Below are positions 27,131-34,949 of a stretch of DNA of 64,000 nucleotides, piece by piece. The stretch spans positions 2,914,001-2,978,000 of the forward strand of contig OY969922.1 of assembly GCA_963704595.1 (NCBI GenBank), written 5' to 3'. The DNA is from Acuticoccus sp963704595. GTDB lineage: Bacteria > Pseudomonadota > Alphaproteobacteria > Rhizobiales > Amorphaceae. The translations under genes were made by a program, and so were the position numbers. How positions within the stretch are numbered: the stretch's first letter is position 1; each line of letters begins with the position of its first letter. The notes beneath the pieces were generated by a model. That model was not told where the DNA came from, made no database searches, and was given only the letters and a program-made list of their open reading frames with translations.

Positions 27131-27526
27131 TCAGTTGAGCGGCCGGAGGCAGCCCAGAACCGCCATGGTCCCCAGCATCTTCAGGTACTCGTGATCGTTG
27201 GCCCGCAGGCGTGCCTGGTCGACCGCGCTCGGAAGGACGAGATGGATGGTGTCCTCCTCATCCTCGTGGAGGACGATCTTCAACCCCTCGAGGTCTTTCG
27301 GCGCGACGCCGGCGGCGGTGAGGTAGGCTTCGGGATCGGCCCGGAACGCCTCGCGCCGCGCAGGGTCGTTCGCCGCCTCGCCGAATGCCTTGCCGATGGC
27401 GGGAACCGCCGAACGGTTGACCGTGATCCGCGCCATGTTGCCCCCGAGCTGATCGCGTTTGCTCAAACCTTCGAGATGATCTGCGACGTCGAAAGGATCG
27501 CAGTCGATTTTCGTTTCGTAGAACAT
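27131..27526 (-). CDS. RiPP precursor with nitrile-hydratase-like leader (NHLP family)
   Basis: A 131-residue protein. Residues about 40-99 match the NHLP leader pattern known from TOMM and proteusin precursors: PAIGKAFGEAANDPARREAF, then ADPEAYLTAAGV and the closing EDTIHLVLP at 91-99. Normal nitrile hydratase continues into a long catalytic domain. Here only 32 residues follow, including KMLGTMAVLGCLRPLN, as in a core peptide. That tail has a single Cys (126) and one Thr (120). The 40-residue N-terminal extension MFYETKIDCDPFDVADHLEG is unusual. ATG 27526 is preceded by AGGT at a 10-nt distance; ATG 27583 is less likely. A YcaO gene starts divergently 73 nt away. The maturation chemistry is unknown. 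Confidence 0.78.
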   Translation of the reverse strand: MFYETKIDCDPFDVADHLEGLSKRDQLGGNMARITVNRSAVPAIGKAFGEAANDPARREAFRADPEAYLTAAGVAPKDLEGLKIVLHEDEEDTIHLVLPSAVDQARLRANDHEYLKMLGTMAVLGCLRPLN

Positions 27527-27581
27527 GATGGTTGACCTGTTCGCTTTTCGTGACCGCTGGATCGTGTCCGGCAGCGCAGTC

Positions 27582-27611
27582 ACTATACCTATAGTTGATA
27601 TGCATATTCAA
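27582..27611 (-). promoter_or_regulatory. Promoter of the RiPP precursor gene, with palindromic divergent -10 elements
   Basis: On the minus strand, TTGAAT (27611-27606) and TATAGT (27587-27582) are separated by 18 bp, a good sigma-70-type promoter. It predicts a transcript start near 27575 and a leader of about 50 nt before the precursor ATG. The same TATAGT occurs on the plus strand at 27590-27595. Together they form the inverted repeat ACTATA-CC-TATAGT, so two -10-like elements face each other in the precursor/YcaO intergenic region. It may also be an operator. Confidence 0.6.
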
Positions 27612-28790
27612 GCGCTCATGCTCGAGCGCTTCGAGATCACGCTCGCCAATTGCCCCGCGCACTTTCATTTCTGCTTCCCCAAATGCCCCCAGCCGGATGT
27701 TCCGGGCTGGATGCTCGCCTGGGGCGGGGCGGGAGGTCGCGCGATTTCCGGCGAAAAATCAGAAATCTACGCAGTATTCGAAGCGATCGAGCGCGCGTGC
27801 TTAATGTCGAGCGATATCGACGATACTAGGATAAATAATTACACCGATGGCGCCGGTCACTCGATCTCGACCGCCGCTCTCGTGAACCTCAGCGCGCGCC
27901 AGATCGCTCAGCTCGGAACCACCGCACCGCATGATACAATCAAAAGTTTATTCTCCGGCGATGGTTCGCGTTCGGTTTGCGGGATTGAACCGTTCAAAGG
28001 CGAAACCATACGAATTCCGGCGCTTTCGGTGCTGTTCGGCGAGGATGCCAGGGTGGGGCTGCCGCCTGTGTTCGCGAGCTCGTCGGGCGCGGCGCTGCGC
28101 GAGACGCCGGAGGCCGCCTTCCGCCACGGCACCCTCGAACTCGTGGAACGCGATGGGGTCGCGATCTGGTGGTACAACCGCCTCGTGCCGCCACGCCTCG
28201 CGGATGCCGGAGCCCTCCCCGACGATCTCGCGCACTTCCTCCACGATCGCCCGCGGAAAACCTGGCACCTGCTTCTGCCGACCGACCTCGGCGTGCCGGC
28301 CATCGTCGCCCTGTCGGCGCGCGCGGACGGGACCGCGCCTGCCATCGGCTGTGCGGCGGCGCTCGACCCGGCGTCCGCCGTGCTATCCGCGACGCTCGAG
28401 CTCCTTCAGGGTGAAATCAACCTCATGCTGATGCGGCAGGCGCAGGCGGGCCCGAACCCGCCGCCCGTGCCGCCGCTGCTCGACTGGTCGGCCCGAACCA
28501 ACGCATTCGCCACGGATTATCTCGCAGGCGCCGGCCACGCGGAGCTGCCGCCTCCGTGCACGTGGGACGATCTCCTCGCCACGCTGCAGGAGAAGCGGAT
28601 CGACCTTTATCATGTCGACCTCACGCGCCCCGAGTTCGGCATTCCCGTCGCGAAGGCGGTTTCGCCACAGCTCAGGGACTGGCTCCCCCGCTTCGGCCCC
28701 GGCCGGCTTTACGACGTGCCGGTCGCGCTTGGTCTTCGCCGGCATCCCACCGCGGAAGACGCGCTCAACCCGATACCCTTCGTCATCTGA
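27600..28790 (+). CDS. YcaO-domain protein, putative RiPP cyclodehydratase/amide-activating enzyme
   Basis: A 396-residue YcaO protein; these enzymes use ATP to phosphorylate backbone amides, forming azolines, thioamides or amidines. Visible ATP/Mg motifs are SEIYAVFEAIERAC (54-67) and ETPEAAFRHGTLELVERD (168-185), followed by WWYN. The C-terminus GIPVAKAVSPQLRDWLPRFG leads to the very end NPIPFVI. That is a reduced form of the PxPxP tail seen in azoline-forming YcaOs. An N-terminal CFPKC pair (25/29) is unusual. No E1-like/ocin-ThiF or TfuA partner is nearby. The start is uncertain: ATG 27600 has no ribosome site and may be leaderless; ATG 27618 and 27525 are alternatives. The first third is AT-richer than the flanks. 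Confidence 0.85.
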   Translation: MHIQALMLERFEITLANCPAHFHFCFPKCPQPDVPGWMLAWGGAGGRAISGEKSEIYAVFEAIERACLMSSDIDDTRINNYTDGAGHSISTAALVNLSARQIAQLGTTAPHDTIKSLFSGDGSRSVCGIEPFKGETIRIPALSVLFGEDARVGLPPVFASSSGAALRETPEAAFRHGTLELVERDGVAIWWYNRLVPPRLADAGALPDDLAHFLHDRPRKTWHLLLPTDLGVPAIVALSARADGTAPAIGCAAALDPASAVLSATLELLQGEINLMLMRQAQAGPNPPPVPPLLDWSARTNAFATDYLAGAGHAELPPPCTWDDLLATLQEKRIDLYHVDLTRPEFGIPVAKAVSPQLRDWLPRFGPGRLYDVPVALGLRRHPTAEDALNPIPFVI

Positions 28791-28895
28791 CGCGCGATCC
28801 GGGGCGCTGCCGCGTTGACATCTCCGCCCGCCCCGTTCAGCGTCCGGCCCGATCCGGGCGCGCGGCGGGGCGCGTCCCCCTTCGGGAAACCAGTG

Positions 28896-31058
28896 ATGCG
28901 CGCACTGAGCTATGAGACGGCCGGGGGCGTCCACGTCCGCCGGCAGGACCATGAGACCCAGTATGACGGCGCGCTCCTGCGCTGGCTGAAGCGGCTCGAC
29001 ACCGAGCGCGGCGTCGCGCTCGCCTCCTCCTACGAGTTTCCGGGCCGCTACACCCGCTGGGAGTTCGCGCTGGCGAGCCCGCCGCTCGCCGTCGAGAGCC
29101 GGGGCCGCACCGTCACCGCAACCGCCCTCAACGCGCGCGGCGTCCCGCTGCTCGCCGCCTGCCGGGCCGCCTTCGAGGGTGCCGGGCTGACTGCCGTGGC
29201 GGGCGACAACGCCGTCTCGACCACGGTGCCCGAGGCGGACGATTCCCTCCTCACCGAGGAAGACCGCAGCCGCCGCCCGTCCGTCTTCACCGCGCTGCGG
29301 GCGCTGCGGGACTTCTTCGCCAGCGAGGCGGACGGTCAGCTCGGCCTCGTCGGCGCCTTCGGCTACGACCTCGCCTTCCAGTTCGACCCCATCGCGCAGA
29401 AGCTGGACCGCCCCGCAACCCAGCGCGACATGGTGCTCTACCTGCCGGACGAGATCCTGGCGGTCGACCATCACGCACGGCAGGCAACGCTCGCCCGCTT
29501 CGAGTTCTCCTTCGCCGGTGAGACCACCGAGGGCCGCTCGGCCGACAGCCAGCCTACCGCGCAGCCCGTCGCCCGCAACCTGGTGGAGAACGACCACGAG
29601 CCCGGCGAATATGCCGAGACCGTGCGCCGCGCCTTCCCCCACTTCGCCCGCGGCGACCTCTTCGAGGTGGTGCCCGGCCAGGTGTTCCGCGAGGCGCTGT
29701 CTGACGCGCCGTCGGAGATCATGAAGCGGCTGTCGGCGATCAACCCGTCGCCGTATGGTTTCTTCGTCAACCTCGGCGAAGGCGAGTATCTGGTCGGCGC
29801 ATCGCCCGAGATGTTCGTGCGGGTGACGGGGACGCGGGTGGAAACCTGCCCGATCTCCGGCACCATCGCGCGGGGGCGCGACGCCATCGAGGACGAGGCG
29901 CAGGTCCGAAAACTCCTCAACTCGAAGAAGGACGAGACGGAGCTCACCATGTGCTCCGACGTCGACCGCAACGACAAGAGCCGGGTGTGCGAGCCGGCTT
30001 CCATCCGCGTCCTCGGCCGGCGCCAGATCGAGATGTACTCGCGGCTGATCCACACGGTCGACCACATCGAGGGCACGCTCCTCCCCGACCGCGATGCCCT
30101 CGACGCGTTCCTCTCCCACGCCTGGGCGGTGACCGTGACCGGCGCGCCGAAGCGCCGCGCCATGCAGTTCATCGAGGACCACGAGAAGAGCCCGCGCGAG
30201 TGGTACGGCGGCGCCGTCGGCGTGGTCCACTTCAACGGCGACCTCAACACGGGGCTGACCCTGCGCACCGTCCACATCAAGGACGGCATCGCCAACGTGC
30301 GCGCCGGCGCCACCGTGCTCGCCGATTCCGATGCAGACGAGGAAGAGCGCGAGACCGTGCTGAAAGCGTCGGCAATGCGCGCCGCCATCCGCGGCGAGAC
30401 GTTGGCCGCCAGCGCGGCCAAGGCGGTCGCGCCGCCGGGCACCGGCCGCCGCGCGCTGCTGGTCGACCACGACGACAGCTTCGTCCACACCCTCGGCGGC
30501 TACCTCCGCCGCTGCGGGCTCGAAGTCACCACGGTGCGCGCACCCCTCACCACCGATGCGCTCGACCGCTTCCGGCCCGACCTCGTGGTTCTTTCCCCCG
30601 GCCCCGGGACCCCGGCCGACTTCGACTGCACGGCCGGGATCCGCCTCGCGGAGGCACGGGGGCTGCCGATCTTCGGCGTCTGCCTCGGCCTGCAGGCCAT
30701 TGTGGAAGCCTGCGGCGGCCGCCTCGCGCAGCTCGACGTGCCGATGCACGGCAAGCCCTCGGCGATCGCGCTGTCGGGCGGCGGCGCGCTGTTCGAGGGG
30801 ATCGAGGGCGAGGTGGTCGTCGGCCGCTACCACTCCCTGGTCGCCGACCGCGCGCATCTTCCCGCCAGCCTCAAGGTGGTCGCCGAAAGCGCGGACGGGG
30901 CGGTGATGGCGATCGAGCACCGCGACAGACCGATGCTCGCGGTCCAGTTCCACCCCGAGAGCATCATGTCGCTCGGCGGCAACGTCGGCATCCAGATCGT
31001 GCAGAACGCGGTCCGTGCGCTCCTGCGCGAAGCGCCCGGACAGCGCAATGCGGCCTGA
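28896..31058 (+). CDS. trpE: Fused anthranilate synthase TrpE-TrpG
   Basis: A 720-residue bifunctional enzyme that makes anthranilate from chorismate and glutamine for tryptophan synthesis. Residues about 1-510 are TrpE (VVPGQVFREALSD, NPSPYGFFVNLGEGEYLVGASPEMFVR, GTIARGRD, TVTGAPKRRAMQFIE). From about 520 follows the glutamine amidotransferase, with LSPGPGTP, the catalytic cysteine in FGVCLGLQAIVEACGG and the His/Glu in AVQFHPESIMS. The fusion is typical of rhizobia and relatives. I chose ATG 28896; the frame also opens at a TTG (28815). The preceding 105 nt contain no leader peptide with Trp codons. Confidence 0.93.
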   Translation: MRALSYETAGGVHVRRQDHETQYDGALLRWLKRLDTERGVALASSYEFPGRYTRWEFALASPPLAVESRGRTVTATALNARGVPLLAACRAAFEGAGLTAVAGDNAVSTTVPEADDSLLTEEDRSRRPSVFTALRALRDFFASEADGQLGLVGAFGYDLAFQFDPIAQKLDRPATQRDMVLYLPDEILAVDHHARQATLARFEFSFAGETTEGRSADSQPTAQPVARNLVENDHEPGEYAETVRRAFPHFARGDLFEVVPGQVFREALSDAPSEIMKRLSAINPSPYGFFVNLGEGEYLVGASPEMFVRVTGTRVETCPISGTIARGRDAIEDEAQVRKLLNSKKDETELTMCSDVDRNDKSRVCEPASIRVLGRRQIEMYSRLIHTVDHIEGTLLPDRDALDAFLSHAWAVTVTGAPKRRAMQFIEDHEKSPREWYGGAVGVVHFNGDLNTGLTLRTVHIKDGIANVRAGATVLADSDADEEERETVLKASAMRAAIRGETLAASAAKAVAPPGTGRRALLVDHDDSFVHTLGGYLRRCGLEVTTVRAPLTTDALDRFRPDLVVLSPGPGTPADFDCTAGIRLAEARGLPIFGVCLGLQAIVEACGGRLAQLDVPMHGKPSAIALSGGGALFEGIEGEVVVGRYHSLVADRAHLPASLKVVAESADGAVMAIEHRDRPMLAVQFHPESIMSLGGNVGIQIVQNAVRALLREAPGQRNAA

Positions 31059-31085
31059 CGTTCGGCGCGGATCGGCGGCGCGGCG

Positions 31086-32261
31086 ATGAGCGCGCGTGAC
31101 GGGCGGCCGAAATTCGTCGTCCACGCGGGGATGCACAAGACCGGGTCGAGCGCGGTGCAGGACTATTGCCGCAGGCACCCGCGCGTCCTGAAGCGGCTCG
31201 GCCTCGCCTACCCGCGCGCCTTCTACCAGAATCACAAGTTCGGCACGATCTCGCTGTTCATGGACGATCCGAAGAATGCGCGCGAGGATGCAAGCCACCG
31301 CCCGCGCGGCTACGCGCCCGACGACCTTGCCCGCGCGTTCGACGCCTTCCTCCAGCGCGCCGCCAAGAAGCGCCAGCACGTGCTCCTTTCCTCCGAGACG
31401 GCGGTGAACCTGTCGCCGGCGGGGCTCGACCGGCTGGAGGCTGCCGCCGCGCCGCGCTTTGCGCCGGTGGAGATCGTCGCGCTCCTGCGCCCGCCGCTCT
31501 CCTTCGCCCGCAGCGCCAGCCAGCAGCGGCTGAAGGGCGGCGTTCCGCTCGGCCGCTTCGAGGAGAAGCTGCCGCTGCCGAACTATGAGCAACGTTTCGG
31601 CAAGATGCTCGCCCACTTCGGCACGGAGCGGATGCACCTTGCGCCCTACCACCCCTCGACGCTGGTGAACGGCGACGTCTTCCAGACCGTCGTCTCCCTG
31701 ATGGGGCTGGACCCCGCGCCGGTCGCAGGCAGCCGCACCGAGCGCCGCAATGCCGCGATGAGCCTGACGGCCGCAAAAGCCCTCTCCGCCTTCAACGCCT
31801 GCATCCGCGACCACGCGCTCACGGCGGACCTTCCGCCCTCGCTGGCAGAGCGGTTCGACGATCCGGTGATGCACCGCTTCCACGACGGGTTCCGCGTGAG
31901 CTTCCAGCGGCACGACACGCCGATGCGCCTCCTCCTCCCGGTTTTCGCCGAGATTGCCGGCCCGCCCTATCGCCTCACCGCCAACGTGATGGAAAAAGTC
32001 GCGGAAGCCTCGAAGGCGGATGCCGAGTGGCTGAGCCGCGAGTTCGGCATCGACATCGCGGCCTACGACATCTCGCCGGACGAGGCCGTCGCGCCCGAAA
32101 TGCTCGCCACCTTCGAGCCGGATGAGCTTGCCCGGATCGAGACCGCGCTCGACGCCTTCATCGCCAACGCCGAGAACACGCTGATGGAGTTCGAGGAGCG
32201 CGAGCCGACGCCGCTCGACCGGGTACGCAAGGTCTGGCGCGCCATCACGGGCTTCGGCTGA
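31086..32261 (+). CDS. Sulfotransferase-like P-loop protein
   Basis: A 391-residue protein. The N-terminal FVVHAGMHKTGSSAVQ (about residues 10-25) is the PAPS 5'-phosphosulfate-binding loop of sulfotransferases. A later segment, IVALLRPPLSFARSASQQ, fits the 3'-phosphate-binding 'RxP...S' region. The remainder is not clearly assigned, but it has the helical pattern of bacterial carbohydrate/lipid sulfotransferase-like proteins. It follows trpE(G) by only 27 nt and could be co-transcribed, although no functional link is known. The acceptor is unknown. Confidence 0.75.
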   Translation: MSARDGRPKFVVHAGMHKTGSSAVQDYCRRHPRVLKRLGLAYPRAFYQNHKFGTISLFMDDPKNAREDASHRPRGYAPDDLARAFDAFLQRAAKKRQHVLLSSETAVNLSPAGLDRLEAAAAPRFAPVEIVALLRPPLSFARSASQQRLKGGVPLGRFEEKLPLPNYEQRFGKMLAHFGTERMHLAPYHPSTLVNGDVFQTVVSLMGLDPAPVAGSRTERRNAAMSLTAAKALSAFNACIRDHALTADLPPSLAERFDDPVMHRFHDGFRVSFQRHDTPMRLLLPVFAEIAGPPYRLTANVMEKVAEASKADAEWLSREFGIDIAAYDISPDEAVAPEMLATFEPDELARIETALDAFIANAENTLMEFEEREPTPLDRVRKVWRAITGFG

Positions 32262-32264
32262 CGC

Positions 32265-32549
32265 TCAGGACAGCGGGCAGCCTTCGCGCTCGATCCGCCA
32301 GACGGGGTTATTCTGGGACATTGCGCAGAGGGCAAGCCGGTCGCGTCCCGCGACGGTGAGGCAGGCGCGCTCGCCCATCTCCACCCTCTCGCCGCGGCTC
32401 CCGGTGCAGTAGCAGTCGGGGTATGCGTAGCCGTCCTTGGCGGGCGGCGGCACGAACGGTGCAAGCCCGCGCGCCTCGTCCGCCAGTGCGGCGGAGCCTG
32501 CAGCGGCGCCGATGAATACGCCGATCATCCAAGGTGAAAAGCGTGCCAT
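32265..32549 (-). CDS. Small secreted cysteine-containing protein, conserved hypothetical
   Basis: A 94-residue protein with a Sec signal peptide (MARFSPWMIGVFIGAAAGSAALA, cleavage near 23). The mature part has four to five cysteines in DCYCTGSRGERVEMGERACLTVAGRDRLALCAMSQNNPVWR, ending REGCPLS, so it is probably disulfide-bonded in the periplasm. I recall similar small proteins from other alphaproteobacteria with a DCYC...C...C pattern, but no function. I chose ATG 32549, since it gives a clean signal peptide. It converges on the sulfotransferase gene. Confidence 0.65.
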   Translation of the reverse strand: MARFSPWMIGVFIGAAAGSAALADEARGLAPFVPPPAKDGYAYPDCYCTGSRGERVEMGERACLTVAGRDRLALCAMSQNNPVWRIEREGCPLS

Positions 32550-32622
32550 GGACCGATCATGTCCATGGCACGCGTTCAATTGCAAGGCGGCCGCCAGCAG
32601 GCAGCCGCCCGTGCGGTGCGAT

Positions 32623-34794
32623 CTACTTCGCGTCGAAAGACCAGAAATAGGTTTCTCCCGAGGAATTGTCGGTGCCGTCGTTGTCGGTCACGGCGAAAGC
32701 CTTGCCGGAAGCGTCGATCGCAAAACCCTCGAGCTTGTCGACGACGTAGCCGTTGTGTGCTGCAAGGTCGGGCAGGAAGTCACGCACCAGGGTCTTGGTG
32801 ACCACCGGGAGCTCCGTGCCGAGTTCCGCCGGCTTCAGCTCGGCGACGGGCACACTGTAGAGGCGCTTCACCTTCACGTTTGCGCCGATCTGGTTGTCGC
32901 GTTCCACGATGAGCACGCGCTCGCCATCGGCGGTGATCTCCGAAAGGCCCATCCAGCCGGCCTCAGGCTTCTCCAGCGGATAGTGGACAGCACCCCAAGC
33001 GTTCGTTGCGGGGTTGTAGCTGACGAGCTTCACGAAGCCTTCGGCGTCGTCCTTCCACTCGCGCTGCATGGCGATCCACAGCGTGTCGCCGACCATCGTC
33101 ACGCCCTCGGCGCCGAAGCGGATCTCGTTCGCGAGCAGCGCCTCGGGGAACGCCACCTCCTCGGTGATCGCGCCGTTGCCGTCCACATGGAGTAGCGCGT
33201 GCGGGATCTCCTTGTCGGTCCGCCCTTCGGAGGCGAGCCAGTAGCCGCCCTCGCCGTCGGGGGTGATGCCCTCGAGGTCGAGCTTTTCGGCGGGAGCGCC
33301 GTCACGGGTGACGGTCATCGCCGACACGATCGCGGCAGGCGTCTGCGATGCGTCGATGGTGAGGATCTGCGGGTTCATGGCGAAGAAGGAGTCCGTCACC
33401 GCGTAGAGCTTCGACGGCTCGGTCTCGTCGGCGGCAAGGCCGGAGAGCGCGCCCCACGCGATCGGCGGCTCCTCGCCGTTGGTGGCGGACGCGATGGTCG
33501 GATAGGCCGGCTCGGCATCCTGAAGCGCGTAGATCATCACGTGGGCGCGGGGGCCGCCGTCCTCGCCGAGGTCCGCCTCGTTGGCGGTGACGAAGAGGCC
33601 GCGGGACGGGATGGTCACCGCCCCCTCGGGCGCAATGCCGGACGGCAGAAGCTGCTTCAGCGCCGGCACGCCGTCCGCAATCTCGTAGACGCCGACCATC
33701 GAGCCGCGCTCGGACAGGACGAAGGCATACTGCGTGTCGCCGAAGGTGCCGACCGCGAGGCCCTCGGGCTCCACGCCCTTGTTGCCGGAGCGCTTCTCCG
33801 GGTAGTGCCCGGCCGCCGCGACCGCGTACTCGAACGACAGCCCCGAATCGAACACCTCGGTGCCGTCCTTGTTGAAGACGGTGAAGCCGCGCGAGCCGCC
33901 CTGGTAGTCGCCCTCGTTGGCGATGACGAACGTGTCGTCGCCGAGCCACTTCACCGCGTCGGGCTCGCGCTTCACGTCGGCGAGGCTGCCGGCGAAGGTG
34001 ATCGCGCCCTCTTCCTCGGTGTCGACATGGTCGAGCGAGACCGCGCCCGCCGAAAAGTGGCTCAGAACCTTGCCGGTGCGGTCGAGCACGGCGATGTGGT
34101 TGTTCTCCTGCAGACTGACGACGATCTCGCCGGCGGCGTTGATGTCCACGAACTCCGGCTCGGGGTCTTCCGGCGCGATCTCGGCAAGGCCGGTGACGTC
34201 GGCCTGAACCAGCGCGGCGCAGTCGGGACCGTCTTCGCCGAGCGGGATGATCGCGACCGAACCGCCGGGGAGCTGCGGGATCGCGCCGTCGTTCAGCTCT
34301 TCGTCGCGTTCGTTCTCGATCGCGATGGCGAGGAAGCTGCCGTCGCTGGCGATGGCCGCCGAATCGGGCTGACCGCCGAGGTCGCAGCTTTCGCTGACGG
34401 TGCGGGTGGCGAGGTCGACGATCTTCAGGATGCCTGAGGGCTCGGTGTAGCTCTGGCTGGTGTTGACCGCGACGTAGGCGTTGCCGCCGGAAACGATCAG
34501 CGAAGTGGGCTCGCCATCCATTGAAACGGAGCCCAGCGGCTTGGGGCTCGCGGGATCGGAGATGTCGATCATCCCGATCGCGCCCAGCGGCGAGTTCGAA
34601 TAGACGAGCGTCATCCCGTCTTCGGTGGCGTCGATGATCTCGGGTGAGGTCTCGGTCGCCGAGTCCGCCTCGTCGGGCAGATTCTGCACGACGGCGAACG
34701 ATGCGACGCGGTTGAACGCCTCGGCATTGGCGCCGGAGGTGATCGCCGTGCTGGCAAGAAGCGCTGCCATCAGCGCCAAGTGATTGATTTTCAT
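32623..34794 (-). CDS. Secreted phytase-like/esterase-like beta-propeller protein
   Basis: About 723 residues with a signal peptide (MKINHLALMAALLASTAITSGANA). The N-terminal half is a WD/YVTN-like beta-propeller (TLVYSNSPLGAIGMIDISDP, NAYVAVNTSQ). The C-terminal half carries the 'esterase-like activity of phytase' signature EKLDLEGITPDGEGGYWLASEGRT, and ends KLEGFAIDASGKAFAVTDNDG. It is probably a periplasmic or extracellular phosphoesterase. ATG 34794 is preferred over ATG 34806. A PhoB-type box lies 41 nt upstream, suggesting induction by phosphate starvation, which fits a phosphate-scavenging role. Confidence 0.8.
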   Translation of the reverse strand: MKINHLALMAALLASTAITSGANAEAFNRVASFAVVQNLPDEADSATETSPEIIDATEDGMTLVYSNSPLGAIGMIDISDPASPKPLGSVSMDGEPTSLIVSGGNAYVAVNTSQSYTEPSGILKIVDLATRTVSESCDLGGQPDSAAIASDGSFLAIAIENERDEELNDGAIPQLPGGSVAIIPLGEDGPDCAALVQADVTGLAEIAPEDPEPEFVDINAAGEIVVSLQENNHIAVLDRTGKVLSHFSAGAVSLDHVDTEEEGAITFAGSLADVKREPDAVKWLGDDTFVIANEGDYQGGSRGFTVFNKDGTEVFDSGLSFEYAVAAAGHYPEKRSGNKGVEPEGLAVGTFGDTQYAFVLSERGSMVGVYEIADGVPALKQLLPSGIAPEGAVTIPSRGLFVTANEADLGEDGGPRAHVMIYALQDAEPAYPTIASATNGEEPPIAWGALSGLAADETEPSKLYAVTDSFFAMNPQILTIDASQTPAAIVSAMTVTRDGAPAEKLDLEGITPDGEGGYWLASEGRTDKEIPHALLHVDGNGAITEEVAFPEALLANEIRFGAEGVTMVGDTLWIAMQREWKDDAEGFVKLVSYNPATNAWGAVHYPLEKPEAGWMGLSEITADGERVLIVERDNQIGANVKVKRLYSVPVAELKPAELGTELPVVTKTLVRDFLPDLAAHNGYVVDKLEGFAIDASGKAFAVTDNDGTDNSSGETYFWSFDAK

Positions 34795-34834
34795 AGGTCC
34801 CCTCACGAATTTTCGGGGAACCTAAACAACGCCG

Positions 34835-34852
34835 ATGATGGGTTTGTGACAG
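34835..34852 (-). promoter_or_regulatory. Candidate PhoB (Pho) box
   Basis: On the minus strand the sequence is CTGTCAC-AAAC-CCATCAT. The first heptamer matches the Pho-box half-site CTGTCAY exactly and the second matches 5 of 7, with the standard 4-nt AT-rich spacer. It ends 41 nt before the ATG of the phytase-like gene, and the bases 10 nt further (TAGGTT) could serve as a -10. Confidence 0.6.
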
Positions 34853-34949
34853 TTCCTTGCCCGTCCCCCGCGCCGGGCCATGCCGGACGAAGGCGCGAGG
34901 ATGCAGGACGGCAATTCCTTTTCCCGTCGATCCCGCCTAAATCATCCCC

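Noticed and set aside
27525..27599. Upstream ATGs at 27525/27528 as the YcaO start
   Set aside because: They overlap the start of the divergent precursor and its leader, and the extra residues do not resemble YcaO N-termini. The ATG at 27600 (or 27618) is preferred.
28791..28895. trp leader peptide/attenuator in front of trpE(G)
   Set aside because: Rhizobial trpE(G) genes often have a trpL leader, but no short ORF with tandem Trp codons and no clear alternative hairpins are visible here.
28383..31913. A 1,176-codon open frame on the minus strand opposite trpE(G) and YcaO
   Set aside because: It is the antisense shadow of well-supported plus-strand genes in high-GC DNA; its translation is low-complexity with no motifs. 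The same applies to long antisense frames at 644-2359, 20298-22601, 24831-26984, 32623-34437 (plus strand) and 61690-63504.
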